Positions 17,132-26,364 of a stretch of DNA of 64,000 bases are shown here, in pieces; position 1 is the first letter of the stretch, and every line of letters begins with the position of its first letter. This DNA comes from Desulfomonilaceae bacterium (GTDB lineage: Bacteria > Desulfobacterota > Desulfomonilia > Desulfomonilales > Desulfomonilaceae). The position numbers were made by a program, and so were the translations under genes. The notes under the pieces were generated by a model, which saw only the letters and a list, made by a program, of their open reading frames with translations, was not told the origin of the DNA and ran no database searches. The stretch is from positions 1-64,000 of the forward strand of contig JAVHLK010000002.1 in the NCBI GenBank assembly GCA_031082285.1, in the 5' to 3' direction.

Positions 17132-18265
17132 ATGAACGGCGAACATGCCTGGAAGCCCTTTCGGGAAACGGTGGACGCTCCGATGGAGCGGGCCCGGGCG
17201 TGGAAGGAGCAAACGGGCGGCAAGGTCATCGGACATCTGCTTCCGGACGTCCCGGAAGAGATCATCCACGCGGCAGGGGCGCTTCCCACGGCCGTTGAAG
17301 GAGCCGGCACTCAGGGCACTCAGGCTCAGGCACACATCCCGGGATACACGTGCAGTCATGCCATGGGGGCCATTGAACAGGGAATGCGGCACGATCTGGA
17401 CATACTGGACGGAATGATCATTCCCTATGTGTGCGATACGACCCGTAATCTATTTCACATTTGGAATCATTGCTTTCCGAACAAGTCGAATGAGTTTCTC
17501 CGGCTGCCCAAGCGGCTCGATTACCCCGGTGCCGCAGAGTACCTCAAGGCCGAGTTTTCCCGCCTCGCGGACTCGCTCTGCAACATTACGGGCAGGCCGA
17601 GGGATGATGAAGATCTTGCGGCAAGCATTGCCCTGTACGACCGGAGTCGTGCCGCTCTTCGCAACGCGTACCGCAAGCAGCGGGAACAGCCGGCAGTGTG
17701 GACTTCGGAACGCGTTCAGACACTCTTCAAGTCCGCGGCCAAGGCTCCCCGGGAAGATCACCTTCGATGGATGGAAGCGCTCCCGTGGGACGAGCAATCC
17801 CAAGACGCGATGCAGCGAGTACCCATCTATGTGCGCGGAAAGGTGTGGGACCCTCCGGGCATCCTGGATCTGTTCGACAAGATCGGCCTCTTGGTCGTTG
17901 AGGACGAGATGACGACCGGGTACCGAGGCGTCGCGACGGATGCCGGGTCCGATGGAGACCCCATTGACGTGCTGGTTCGGCGACACCTTTCCCTGACGCC
18001 GTATACGGGCTATCATCAGCAGCCGGACAAACTGGTGAGCGGTTTCCTGGAACGGGTTCAGGGGAGCGGAGCACAAGGAGTCATATTCCTTAACCCCAAG
18101 TTCTGCGAAGCTGCGGGTTTCGATACCCCGGACTTTCAGAAGGCCCTCGAGAATGCCGGTATTCCGAGTCTTGTCCTCGAGAGCTCATCACGCGGCGTAT
18201 CTCTGGAACAGATCCGTGTAAGAGTGGAAGCGTTCCGTGAGATGATCGCCGAAGACTTGCCCTGA
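17132..18265 (+). CDS. 2-hydroxyacyl-CoA dehydratase/benzoyl-CoA reductase family subunit (HgdB/BcrB-like)
   Basis: A 377-residue subunit of the radical-type 2-hydroxyacyl-CoA dehydratase family, which also includes benzoyl-CoA reductase. Candidate [4Fe-4S] ligands are C74 (GYTCSHAMG), C101 (PYVCDTTRN) and the cysteine in LNPKFCEAAGFD near the C terminus. The start at ATG 17132 follows GGATGGAG by six bases. The gene lies 46 bases after the SDR and 14 bases before the second subunit, so the three are likely one operon. The substrate cannot be told from sequence. Confidence 0.85.
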   Translation: MNGEHAWKPFRETVDAPMERARAWKEQTGGKVIGHLLPDVPEEIIHAAGALPTAVEGAGTQGTQAQAHIPGYTCSHAMGAIEQGMRHDLDILDGMIIPYVCDTTRNLFHIWNHCFPNKSNEFLRLPKRLDYPGAAEYLKAEFSRLADSLCNITGRPRDDEDLAASIALYDRSRAALRNAYRKQREQPAVWTSERVQTLFKSAAKAPREDHLRWMEALPWDEQSQDAMQRVPIYVRGKVWDPPGILDLFDKIGLLVVEDEMTTGYRGVATDAGSDGDPIDVLVRRHLSLTPYTGYHQQPDKLVSGFLERVQGSGAQGVIFLNPKFCEAAGFDTPDFQKALENAGIPSLVLESSSRGVSLEQIRVRVEAFREMIAEDLP

Positions 18266-18279
18266 AGAAGGAATCCTCC

Positions 18280-19479
18280 ATGCAACCCATACAGGCGCTC
18301 AAACACCTCAAGACAATAACCGCTCAGTACTTTTCCTCCGCTCACATGGCGAAACGGAACAACAAAGCCATCGTGTACCTCAACGTGTTCACCCCGGTGG
18401 AACTCTTCTACGCTCTGGACATGGTTCCCGTGTACCCCGAGAACCATGCCGCCATCATCGGAGCTCGGAAGATGTCCCAGGAAGTATCTCCTGCAGCGGA
18501 AAACCTGGGATATTCCATGGACCTTTGTTCATATCCGCGCTGCGACATCGGCTCGTTCGTGATGCGGCTCAGTCCCACATGGGGGCTGCCCAAACCCGAC
18601 CTGCTCGTCGGTTCCAACGGGCAGTGCGGCACCATCACCAAATGGTTCGAGGTACTCAGTCGGATGTACGAAGTTCCCATGGTACTCATTGACGTTCCGC
18701 ACTCGGGCAACGGCGAACGAGACCCGGCTGCGGAGCGGTACGTACGGTCCCAATTGGAGGACTTGGTCGGAGTCGCGGAAGGGATATCGGGAAACTCACT
18801 CGATCAAGACAAGTTCAAAGAAACCATACGCATTTCCCAAGAGGCGTCCCGACTCTGGACGAGAATGCTGGAACTCGGCACGGCCGACCCCGCTCCCATG
18901 ACGGTGTTCGATCAATTCGTTGCAATGTTTCCCATTGTGTCCCAACGCGGCACCCAAGAGGCGGTTGACTTCTATTCGGAGCTTGTCAACGAGCTGGAGG
19001 AGCGAGTAGCGAACAAAGTCGGAGCACTGGATAATGAACGGTATCGTCTGTTTTGGGACAACCTTCCCATTTGGCCCGAATTGCGTCCGTTGTCCTCTTT
19101 TCTCGGTGAAAGGGGAGCAGGCCTGGTCGCGTCCATTTACACGTGGGCCTGGAGCCGACTGGGCGTAGGAGAAGACGATCCCTTCGCCGACTGGACCGAA
19201 CAGTATCTGTACACGTTCAATTTCCATATGTCCAAACGAATCGACATGTACGTGGAGTTGGCAAAGAGATACAACCTCCACGGGTTTCTGTACCACTCCA
19301 ACAGGAGCTGCAAGTATATTTCTCAGGACATTCCCGAAGTTCGGGCCGCGGTCACCGAGAGAACAGGCATTCCGGGGGTGATCCTCGAAGCCGACCATAA
19401 CGACCCCAGGCTGTATACCGTTGCGTCCCTCGAGCGCCAAATAGACAGTTTCCTCGATCTCCTTGCTCAGAAGCGGTGA
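18280..19479 (+). CDS. 2-hydroxyacyl-CoA dehydratase/benzoyl-CoA reductase family second subunit
   Basis: A 399-residue partner of the preceding gene, with the same family fold. The cysteine-bearing motifs are MDLCSYPRCDIGS (about 84-96), GSNGQCGTITKWFE (about 109-122) and HSNRSCKYIS near residue 345. EADHNDPR near the end matches the EGDxxDxR motif of the family. GAAGGA precedes the ATG. Together the two subunits would form the electron-accepting heterodimer. The ATP-dependent activator (HgdC/BcrA-D type ASKHA ATPase) that these enzymes need is not in the window, so it must be encoded elsewhere or shared. Confidence 0.85.
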   Translation: MQPIQALKHLKTITAQYFSSAHMAKRNNKAIVYLNVFTPVELFYALDMVPVYPENHAAIIGARKMSQEVSPAAENLGYSMDLCSYPRCDIGSFVMRLSPTWGLPKPDLLVGSNGQCGTITKWFEVLSRMYEVPMVLIDVPHSGNGERDPAAERYVRSQLEDLVGVAEGISGNSLDQDKFKETIRISQEASRLWTRMLELGTADPAPMTVFDQFVAMFPIVSQRGTQEAVDFYSELVNELEERVANKVGALDNERYRLFWDNLPIWPELRPLSSFLGERGAGLVASIYTWAWSRLGVGEDDPFADWTEQYLYTFNFHMSKRIDMYVELAKRYNLHGFLYHSNRSCKYISQDIPEVRAAVTERTGIPGVILEADHNDPRLYTVASLERQIDSFLDLLAQKR

Positions 19480-19637
19480 TTCCGGTAAGGTTTCCCATGG
19501 TGCTCCATGCCGGCCGGTTGAAGTACCGTTGATCGCAACGAAAACCCATGCTCCTCCGACAACTTGCCGCTCAGGGAGCCGGTGGCCGTGGAGCGATTAC
19601 CGAACCTCAGCAGCGAAGAAAGTGTGCCCGCGAGGAC

Positions 19638-20540
19638 ATGAATCGGATTTCCGGGCTTATTCAGGTAATGTGTGTAGTGTCGGTCGTGGTGTTCCTGGGT
19701 TGCAGTGAGCCTCCAACGCAGGAAACGCAGCCCGCCGCGGTGCCCAAGATCGAGGAATCCTCCGAAACGAAGCCTATCGAGCCCGCTTCCGCTCCTCGTG
19801 GGACGATCGAGGAGATCAAGCGACGCGGTGAACTTCGCGTGGGCATGCAAGAGGGATACGTCCCATTCCAAATGCTCGACGATCAAGGCAAGCTCAAGGG
19901 ATTCGACGTGGACACGGCTCATCTCACGGCCCGCAGCTTGATGGTAAACCTCCGCATCGTCAGGAAGGAGTGGCAGGATCTCATACCATCGCTCTTAGCC
20001 GGTGAAACGGACGTGATCATGTCGGCCGTGACCGTGACCCCAAAGCGCAACGAGAGAGTCCTGTTCACCATTCCCATCGTCGAGACCGGCAGAATGTTCG
20101 TAGTGCATCTGTCCAACGCGGAACGCTTCCGGAACTTCGACAGTCTCAATATGCCCGGAACGTTTGTCGTATCGATTCCGGGAGGTCTTGGGCCGTTGCG
20201 ACTTCGTACCGTTCTTCCGAAGGCCTCGTACAGAGAATTTCCGGACAGGAAACAGGCGTTGGCCGAGGTTCTTCAGAAAAGGGCCCATGCCTATATCGAC
20301 GGCGAGTTCTTTATCCGCACGGCCGCGGCAAAGAATTCCGAATCGCTGGCGGCACATTTCAAGCCTTTGACGTACGAGCCCATTGCCTGGGCCGTGCGTC
20401 CCGACGACGCCCATTGGTTGAACTGGTTGAACAACTTTGTCCGCGTGATTCGTAAGGACGGCACGTTGGACGGGATCAAGAAGAAATGGTTTCAGGACTA
20501 CTATCTGGATGTCCACAACTCGCCGAGGTTTCTCCACTAA
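19638..20540 (+). CDS. solute-binding lipoprotein, SBP_bac_3 type
   Basis: A 300-residue periplasmic binding protein anchored as a lipoprotein: a hydrophobic leader ends in VVFLGC, a good lipobox with Cys at residue 24. A proline/glutamate-rich linker follows. The mature domain begins IKRRGELRVGMQEGYVPF and contains DVIMSAVTVTPKRNERVLFT, typical of amino-acid-type binding proteins. It is 158 bases behind the dehydratase subunit. No permease or ATPase of the same system is adjacent, so it is an orphan receptor or works with a remote transporter. The start is preceded by GAGG at short distance. Confidence 0.82.
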   Translation: MNRISGLIQVMCVVSVVVFLGCSEPPTQETQPAAVPKIEESSETKPIEPASAPRGTIEEIKRRGELRVGMQEGYVPFQMLDDQGKLKGFDVDTAHLTARSLMVNLRIVRKEWQDLIPSLLAGETDVIMSAVTVTPKRNERVLFTIPIVETGRMFVVHLSNAERFRNFDSLNMPGTFVVSIPGGLGPLRLRTVLPKASYREFPDRKQALAEVLQKRAHAYIDGEFFIRTAAAKNSESLAAHFKPLTYEPIAWAVRPDDAHWLNWLNNFVRVIRKDGTLDGIKKKWFQDYYLDVHNSPRFLH

Positions 20541-20608
20541 GGAACCACGCCGATTGATACGACTTTCACGTCCGAAAATCCGAACGATACCCGAAAGGTC
20601 TTCCGTAC

Positions 20609-21418
20609 ATGACAAAGGACCCGCATGAGACCGTTCGTCCCTTCCTTGTTGATTCGCATGCGCACCTGGAGCTGGATCCCCTGGTAAAGGACCCTGAGGC
20701 GGTGGTTGCCCGAGCCGTTGCCGCCGGCGTCGCCGCGATCGTTACCGTCGGCATCGATCTGGAGGATGTGGAGGAAGCATTGAAGATTGCAGACCGCATC
20801 GACCGTGTGTATGCCGGCGTGGGCTTTCATCCGCACAACGCCAAGGATGTGGGAGACGGCAGTCTTGCGAAGATGGAGGCGTTGGCTCGACACCCCAAGG
20901 TGGTGGCCTATGGAGAAATTGGATTGGATTTCTTCAGGAACCTGTCGCCTCAAGATACTCAGCTCCGTGTGTTTCAAGACCAATTGGCCCTGGCCAAACA
21001 GATCGACAAGCCGGTTATAATCCATTTGAGAAACGCCTACGGGGAGGGCCTGGAAATGCTCGAACGCGCCGCGCCGTTCCCCAAATCAGGCGTCATTCAC
21101 TGCTTTTCGGGAGACGAAAACGATGCGAAGCGGGCACTGGAAATGGGCTTCTTCATATCGATTCCCGGCACCGTCACGTACAAGAACAACACCATATTGC
21201 GGGACATCGTGAGAGGCCTCCCAGATGACAGGATCCTGCTGGAGACCGACTGCCCGTTTCTGGCGCCGGAGCCTCTCAGAGGCAAGATCAACGAGCCGGC
21301 TTACATGGTGCATACGGCGAGGAGGGTTGCCGAAGTCCGCGGGGTGCCCCTGGAGGAGACAGCGCGCCAAACCACGGCCAATGCCGCTCGTTTGTTCGGA
21401 ATTTGTCTTCCCGGTTGA
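20609..21418 (+). CDS. TatD-family metal-dependent hydrolase/DNase
   Basis: A 269-residue TatD-type hydrolase, close to the family length. Metal ligands are visible in DSHAHLE (about 14-20), GEIGLDFF (E and surrounding), IIHLRN, IHCFSG and ETDCPFLAPEP. Family members act as Mg-dependent 3'-5' DNases or in tRNA/protein quality control. It starts 68 bases after the lipoprotein gene and ends at a clear hairpin followed by a T-run. Confidence 0.9.
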   Translation: MTKDPHETVRPFLVDSHAHLELDPLVKDPEAVVARAVAAGVAAIVTVGIDLEDVEEALKIADRIDRVYAGVGFHPHNAKDVGDGSLAKMEALARHPKVVAYGEIGLDFFRNLSPQDTQLRVFQDQLALAKQIDKPVIIHLRNAYGEGLEMLERAAPFPKSGVIHCFSGDENDAKRALEMGFFISIPGTVTYKNNTILRDIVRGLPDDRILLETDCPFLAPEPLRGKINEPAYMVHTARRVAEVRGVPLEETARQTTANAARLFGICLPG

Positions 21419-21436
21419 ACCGGGTTGTTTTTTTTC
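21410..21436 (+). terminator. rho-independent terminator after the TatD gene
   Basis: CCCGGTTGAACCGGG forms a compact stem (CCCGG/CCGGG with a TTGAA loop) and is followed by a run of ten T residues in twelve. It overlaps the last codons of the TatD gene and would end the transcript that starts upstream. Confidence 0.8.
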
Positions 21437-21549
21437 TCATGCAACGAGTTTCCCGATGCAGTCATGTCCATAAAATTGTAATTATGTGTTGGATAGTTAG
21501 TAAGAGAACTTAATGTAATGTAGGCTTCCAACTTCATTTGTGTTCCCGC

Positions 21550-21578
21550 TTGACACCGCATCATACTCATGTTATTAT
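21550..21578 (+). promoter_or_regulatory. strong sigma-70-type promoter for the omptin-like gene
   Basis: TTGACA (21550-21555), a 17-base spacer and TATTAT (21573-21578) give a perfect -35 and a 5 of 6 -10 at ideal spacing. The surrounding 21440-21600 region is AT-rich compared with the rest of the window. Transcription would start near 21585, about 210 bases before the ATG at 21794; the leader holds no recognised element. Confidence 0.65.
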
Positions 21579-21793
21579 CCTTTTCGCTACCCAACTTAGA
21601 ACGAAACAGCCATTTCGCGGTTCTCGTCCTTTATGATGAGTTTCCGCATGCGGGTTTGTCTTCCGCCATGGCCTACCGGCCAGGGAGGGCTCTCGAAGAA
21701 GCCGAACCCAAACCCGCCAGGTGCGTCCATCATATGGGCTGATGTTGTATTGCCGGATTTTCCGGTTTGAGTCGACAGGTAAAGGGTGTGGAT

Positions 21794-22762
21794 ATGCGTT
21801 TGGTTCATGTGGCCGTGACCGCTGCAATCGTGCTCTCTTGTGCAATTTCAGAATCCTCCGGTCAGACCTTGCCGCTCGGGAGCAGCGTACAGAAGAGTAT
21901 GGGGCAGTACTTCTCAATCGGAATGAAGAAGTACGTCAACAGTTTCACTTCCTATCAATTTCCCAATCCGTTTCCACCGGCCCAGGATCCTCTGAGCAGA
22001 CTTGAATTCCCTATCGATCAATGGTTCGTAGGGGCATACAGCGGCTATGCCGCGCCCGGCTGGACTTTGACCGCTCAACTCTGGAGGAGTGTGACCCGGG
22101 AGAGCGGCCTCATGATGCAGGACAGCGACTGGGACGATGAGACACAACCATTCCAGAAGACGATATTCAGTGAGTCAAGAATCCGGCTTAACCGCGGTTA
22201 CCTGGTGGACGTCGGTCTGGATGTTGTCGTGCCCATGATCGGGACGCGGAGTGCGAGGCCGGTATTCGGCTGTCGTTACCAATACTTGGACTTCACGACC
22301 CATGATGGGGAGCAGATGACTCTGGATGGGGATTCGGTCGCTCTGCCCGGTGACGGAATAGACTTCCGACAGACCTTTTATCATTGGTACATGGGTGCAT
22401 GTGTCAGTACGGGGATTGATCTGAGGAGCCTCTTCGGAGCACCGATGCCGTTTGTGATGCTTGATCTCCAGCTCGACTATGCTCTGGTAACCGCCAAGAA
22501 CGAGGACCTTCACCTGCTCCGATTGGGGAATCGCGTCACGGAAGAGAACACTCGGGGGCATTGCTGGCACGTGGCGGTCGGTCTCGGCATGTTCGTGAGC
22601 AATACCCTGACCGCGCGGCTGGAAGCCGATTTCAAACGGTTGCTGACCCACGGAGGGCATCGGTTGACAAATCCCTTTTTTGACCTCGATTTCTCATTTA
22701 ACGGGTCGCAAGTGTGGTCGGACCAGGCTTCAATCTCCGCGGTCGGCGAAATGCGTTTCTAG
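21794..22762 (+). CDS. omptin-family outer-membrane protease
   Basis: A 322-residue outer-membrane beta-barrel with an N-terminal signal peptide (cleavage probably near residue 23, SSGQ). It aligns by eye with OmpT: DPLSRLEFPID matches the first strand region. D110-S-D112-W matches the OmpT catalytic pair D83/D85, and D238-L-H240 matches D210/H212. The barrel ends in Phe, as outer-membrane proteins do. Omptins cleave peptides and proteins at basic residues outside the cell. With all four active-site residues kept, activity is likely. AAAGGG lies upstream; a GTG 6 bases earlier is an alternative start. Confidence 0.8.
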   Translation: MRLVHVAVTAAIVLSCAISESSGQTLPLGSSVQKSMGQYFSIGMKKYVNSFTSYQFPNPFPPAQDPLSRLEFPIDQWFVGAYSGYAAPGWTLTAQLWRSVTRESGLMMQDSDWDDETQPFQKTIFSESRIRLNRGYLVDVGLDVVVPMIGTRSARPVFGCRYQYLDFTTHDGEQMTLDGDSVALPGDGIDFRQTFYHWYMGACVSTGIDLRSLFGAPMPFVMLDLQLDYALVTAKNEDLHLLRLGNRVTEENTRGHCWHVAVGLGMFVSNTLTARLEADFKRLLTHGGHRLTNPFFDLDFSFNGSQVWSDQASISAVGEMRF

Positions 22763-23130
22763 GCGATCTTGGGCTCCAAGCCGCATTGGGTCGTGAAGCG
22801 CCCCCCGCACCGCTTCGTGGTGCAGTCCCGGATCCGGAGGCGGCGTGTCCGGAGGTGCGAGGGAGATGGGTTGAGGCAGGGAATCGCCGTCGATACGTAC
22901 GGTAAGTCGCTGTTTGGAAAAAGGTTGTCTCGGCTTGCCACACGGTGTGTACGTCACCAATCACCGTGCGATCCGGATCGGGTTGCGGCCGGTTCCTCGG
23001 CCTGCCCAAGGAGAGAGACCGCGTCGTCGCTTTACTCCTTCACAGTGCCGGCTTGCCCGGCGAACGTGAAGAGAAACCACGACACTCTTTCAGGGAGTAG
23101 TGTTCGGGAGGGACATCCGAGGGGATTGTG
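22763..23130. other. spacer without recognised genes
   Basis: The 368 bases between the omptin-like gene and the convergent small protein gene are GC-rich. Frames on both strands are proline/arginine-rich and look non-coding. No known repeat of the window, promoter or convincing terminator was identified. Confidence 0.4.
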
Positions 23131-23496
23131 TTATTCGTGTCCGCAACCGTGACGGCCGACCAGCTCGAGCCATTTTTCCATGTCCAACCCGCAGGCATAA
23201 TGGTCGCTTCCGAGGCTTTGAGTGCAGCATTCCTCGAACACCATGTCGGTATTGACCAGGCAGACCGGCCAGCCCGGCACATGATGTCTTAACCCGCCCT
23301 TATCGTTCACACGATAGACCATGAACGCCTTTTCATCGCAGCTGACCCGGTACCGACAGCCGTCGTGCTCGACGATCAGATTCCGTCCCAAGAGGCCCAT
23401 TACTCGAAAACGCTCCCGTATGCGAGAAAACACCACTTCCGCAGGGACGGTACGGTCGCTTCCCCGGTATTCGCCATGTAAGTCGTCGCTGCTCAT
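23131..23496 (-). CDS. hypothetical cysteine-containing protein
   Basis: A 121-residue soluble protein of unknown family. It has a globular composition (ERFRVMGLLGRNLIVEHDGCRYRV) and six or so cysteines, including ECCTQ in the second half and a C-terminal GRHGCGHE. The cysteine/histidine pairs could bind a metal; this is inference. It is 25 bases beyond the end of the PfkB-type kinase gene on the same strand, so the two are probably co-transcribed. A GTG at 23505 is an alternative start. Confidence 0.6.
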   Translation of the reverse strand: MSSDDLHGEYRGSDRTVPAEVVFSRIRERFRVMGLLGRNLIVEHDGCRYRVSCDEKAFMVYRVNDKGGLRHHVPGWPVCLVNTDMVFEECCTQSLGSDHYACGLDMEKWLELVGRHGCGHE

Positions 23497-23520
23497 TATT
23501 ATCACCCGCCCCCATGGACG

Positions 23521-24462
23521 TTAACAGGAGCATTTTTCACCGAAACATGCCTTGTGCCTTTGAAAAAAGTCCTCCTGAGAAAACCGGTGGCACTGCGTGC
23601 CCCGGCACTCCACTCCGAAACTTGCACACACCGAACCCATCAACGCGGATTCCACCAGGTCCTTCCCCATTACCAACCCTTTAATCAATCCGGCTCTGAA
23701 TGCGTCGCCGGCACCCGTCGGATCTTTGACCTCGCGCGGCCTCGCGGATGCAACCCTTTGTTCGTCTTCCCGGGTTCGGATCACGGCACCACGTTCGCCG
23801 AGGGTCGTGACTATGGCCTGAGTGCGTTGGAGTATGTCGCTCTGTTGAAGTCCCGTGGCCCGCATGACCATCTCGAGCTCGTAATCGTTGGATATGAACA
23901 ATTTGGATCCGGTGATCATCTCCACAATGTTTTCCGCCGACAATACCGGCACTTGTTGTCCCGGATCGAATATGTACGGTATGTCCTTCCGCTTGTATAT
24001 CCGAGAATAGGTCAACATGTCGTCCGTGTTTCCCGGCGCGACAATGGCGATCGTTTCGTCCGGCGCGGCTCCGTCGATTTGGTACAAGCACGGGTATTTC
24101 ATTGCGCCGGGGTTGAATCCCGTAATTTGATTGTCGGCCTGGTCGGTCGTGATGTACGCACCCGCGGTAAATTCCTCAGGTACACGGCGGATTCCGTCCA
24201 AAGGCAGGCCGAGTCCTTTCAACCAACTTTCGTAGCTGTCGAAATCCTTGCCCACGCACGCAAGGATCGTCGGCTTTTCTCCCAACAAAGCCAGGTTATA
24301 GGCGATGTTTCCGGCCGTTCCGCCGAACTGCTCCTGAATGCCGTTGACCAGGAAGCACACGTTCAAGATGTGGATCTTGTCGGGAAGAATGTGGTCGGAA
24401 AATTTCTCCGGAAAATCCATTATCCTGTCGTAGGCCAATGATCCGGAAACGAAAATATGCAT
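23521..24462 (-). CDS. PfkB-family carbohydrate/nucleoside kinase
   Basis: A 313-residue kinase of the ribokinase/PfkB family, which phosphorylates sugars or nucleosides with ATP. The N-terminal signature FGGTAGNIAYNLALLG (about 45-60) and the C-terminal DPTGAGDAFRAG, with the catalytic Asp and anion hole, are both intact. The layout is close to adenosine-kinase-like members. Unusually, the C terminus ends in CFGEKCSC. GAGGAG about seven bases before ATG 24462 fixes the start. Its transcript probably continues into the small Cys-containing protein. Confidence 0.88.
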   Translation of the reverse strand: MHIFVSGSLAYDRIMDFPEKFSDHILPDKIHILNVCFLVNGIQEQFGGTAGNIAYNLALLGEKPTILACVGKDFDSYESWLKGLGLPLDGIRRVPEEFTAGAYITTDQADNQITGFNPGAMKYPCLYQIDGAAPDETIAIVAPGNTDDMLTYSRIYKRKDIPYIFDPGQQVPVLSAENIVEMITGSKLFISNDYELEMVMRATGLQQSDILQRTQAIVTTLGERGAVIRTREDEQRVASARPREVKDPTGAGDAFRAGLIKGLVMGKDLVESALMGSVCASFGVECRGTQCHRFSQEDFFQRHKACFGEKCSC

Positions 24463-24744
24463 CAGAAATCTCCTCAAGGCGAATTATTCCGCTCGGTGAC
24501 AATACCGACCCCTCCCCGGAAGGTCGATGGACCGTCACCAGGGCGTTGGGAGTCGTTCCGGTAGGAATTCTCGTCGCATTCAACAAACAAGGATACCGTG
24601 ACCAGGATATGTGACCGCCTTACGAGTGTCAAGCCCGATTCACTGCCGGCATCGGCCGGCAATGGGATACGCGGAAATAATCGGCCCAACATACTGAAGA
24701 AGGGTCGTCGGGCAGGACGGTCGGTTATGCCGCGACCGACCAAC

Positions 24745-25587
24745 TTAGGGGCGCCGCTCGCTCTTGGACTTCACGAATTCCACGAACTCGTTCACGTCCG
24801 GTCTCACTGCGGGGCCTTGCCAGTAGAAGTAAAGGGGCCTGAGAAGCGGATAGGTTCCTGTCTTCACAGTGTCTTCGGACGGTAACACGGTCGGTGATTC
24901 CACGTCCTTCTTGATGCCCACGATCTTGGCCATGCCCGCCTTCTCGCCTCGCCGCGCATCCAGCAAGGAGGCATATCCAATCGCATCGGGTCTCCTTTGG
25001 ACCTCTTTCAAGAGTTCATGATACCGTTGCTTGATGACTGCCTCACTGGCCAGGTAACCGTCATTCATCACAAAGGACTGGAGAAACAGCGCCGTCCCGG
25101 AGTGCCGTTCCGTGGACACCACGACGACGGGCCGATCCGGACCTCCGACGTCGGTCCACGTCGCATACTCGCCGGAGAGCAACTTACCGAGTTGTTCAAG
25201 GGTCAGTTCGGATACGGGGTTGGTCGGGTTGACCAGAATTACGACGCTGTCCCAACCGACCAGAGATTCCACCGGTTTCATCCCGCATATCGTTGTCAGC
25301 TGTATCTCCTTGTCGTTGATCTTTCTCGACGCCATTACAATGTCGGCCGCCCGGTCGCAAAATGCCTCAAAACCTTGATCCGTCGTACCTCCTTGTACTA
25401 CCACCGAGACATCGGGGTGACTCTTGCGGAACTCCTGTCCGATTTTGTCGCACATATTGACCATCACATTGGCTCCTTTGAGCTTGATGATCTTTATGGC
25501 CTCCGCAGGGGAACAATACAGAAGCGACGCCGTCATCATAAGCATGAGAAAGAACGTGATTAGATACAGCGGTTTACAGAATCTCAT
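24745..25587 (-). CDS. PstS-like phosphate-binding protein
   Basis: A 280-residue periplasmic binding protein with a signal peptide ending near SPAEA (about residue 30). The mature part shows the PstS-like pattern: LKGANVMVNMCDKIGQEF near the start, GGTTDQGFEAFCDRAADIVMASR, LTLEQLGKLLSGEYATW, and STERHSGTALFLQSF, the phosphate-binding Ser/Arg region. Two cysteines in the mature domain could form a disulfide. AAAGGAG precedes the ATG. No pstCAB or phoU genes are adjacent, so it is an orphan binding protein here. Confidence 0.85.
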   Translation of the reverse strand: MRFCKPLYLITFFLMLMMTASLLYCSPAEAIKIIKLKGANVMVNMCDKIGQEFRKSHPDVSVVVQGGTTDQGFEAFCDRAADIVMASRKINDKEIQLTTICGMKPVESLVGWDSVVILVNPTNPVSELTLEQLGKLLSGEYATWTDVGGPDRPVVVVSTERHSGTALFLQSFVMNDGYLASEAVIKQRYHELLKEVQRRPDAIGYASLLDARRGEKAGMAKIVGIKKDVESPTVLPSEDTVKTGTYPLLRPLYFYWQGPAVRPDVNEFVEFVKSKSERRP

Positions 25588-26364
25588 AGTGCCGGCTCCT
25601 TTCCGATCGAGCCCGATCCGGACTCCGCATCGTTCAAACCTTGATGAAGTTCCGAAGGCTGCACACGGCTCTACAGAGTGTCAACCTTTCGCTCTCTGAA
25701 GTTGATTGTTCGTAAGCCTACAGATCCAACCGTATATAGAAGAGGGAAGTGACGTCACCTTAAGGATTCGGGTGACGATTCTCATGCCGAAGCACGCACC
25801 GATTCATACATCCATTACACCATATTCCACGGCTCTTGCCAACTCTTTTGCGAATCCCCGCCTCACCATTTGGTCTCACTGGGGTGAGATCCCTCTTTCG
25901 GAGATGTCATCGCAGGTTACGTGAAGCATTCTCCGTCGCGGGGAAAAGGAGATTGCGGTGTCGAACCGGTCTTCACAACCGCACGCGTGCGGGGTCCCTT
26001 CGCCCCGCGAGAGTGAATGATTCCCAACCGGATTCAATTTTGCTTGGGTTCCTCTCCTGGACCAAGTAACATTGTCGGGAGGATTTGATGCCGTCCGTTA
26101 TGCCCGTGAAGGTGCAACGAGAGAGGCGAGTTCGATCCCATTGTGGGGAACATTCCGCCGAGAGGCCGCTGTCAAGTCTTCCTCTTTGGACTCCGGCCGG
26201 GGAGACGCTGCCTGTAAAGGCTCGGTAGCGTCCCGGCGTCCCTGCCGGGCGCTCTCGGAGCAGAAATCCCGCGGAACGCGGGAAGGCCGGCGCTACCAAA
26301 GCAGGGAATTTGACCGAGGATTCGACACCGTATTTATGAAACCCTGCTATAAGGAGTCGATCAA
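25588..26364. other. long spacer with a palindromic element
   Basis: The 777 bases hold no convincing gene on either strand. The part near 25700-25860 is AT-richer and may contain the promoter of the PstS-like gene on the minus strand. A 74-base palindromic element occupies 26224-26297. The ribosome site AAGGAG of the GlpD-type gene is at the right end. Confidence 0.45.
26224..26297. repeat. palindromic repeat element with GGTAGCG/CGCTACC ends
   Basis: The element begins GGTAGCG and ends CGCTACC. It contains internal palindromes CCCGGC...GCCGGGC and TCCCGCGGAACGCGGGA. Its left half recurs in reverse orientation at about 57433-57487, where the same order (GGTAGCGTCCC, GGGCGCTCTCGGAGCAG) can be read on the minus strand. 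This is typical of a MITE/REP-like dispersed element. Confidence 0.65.
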
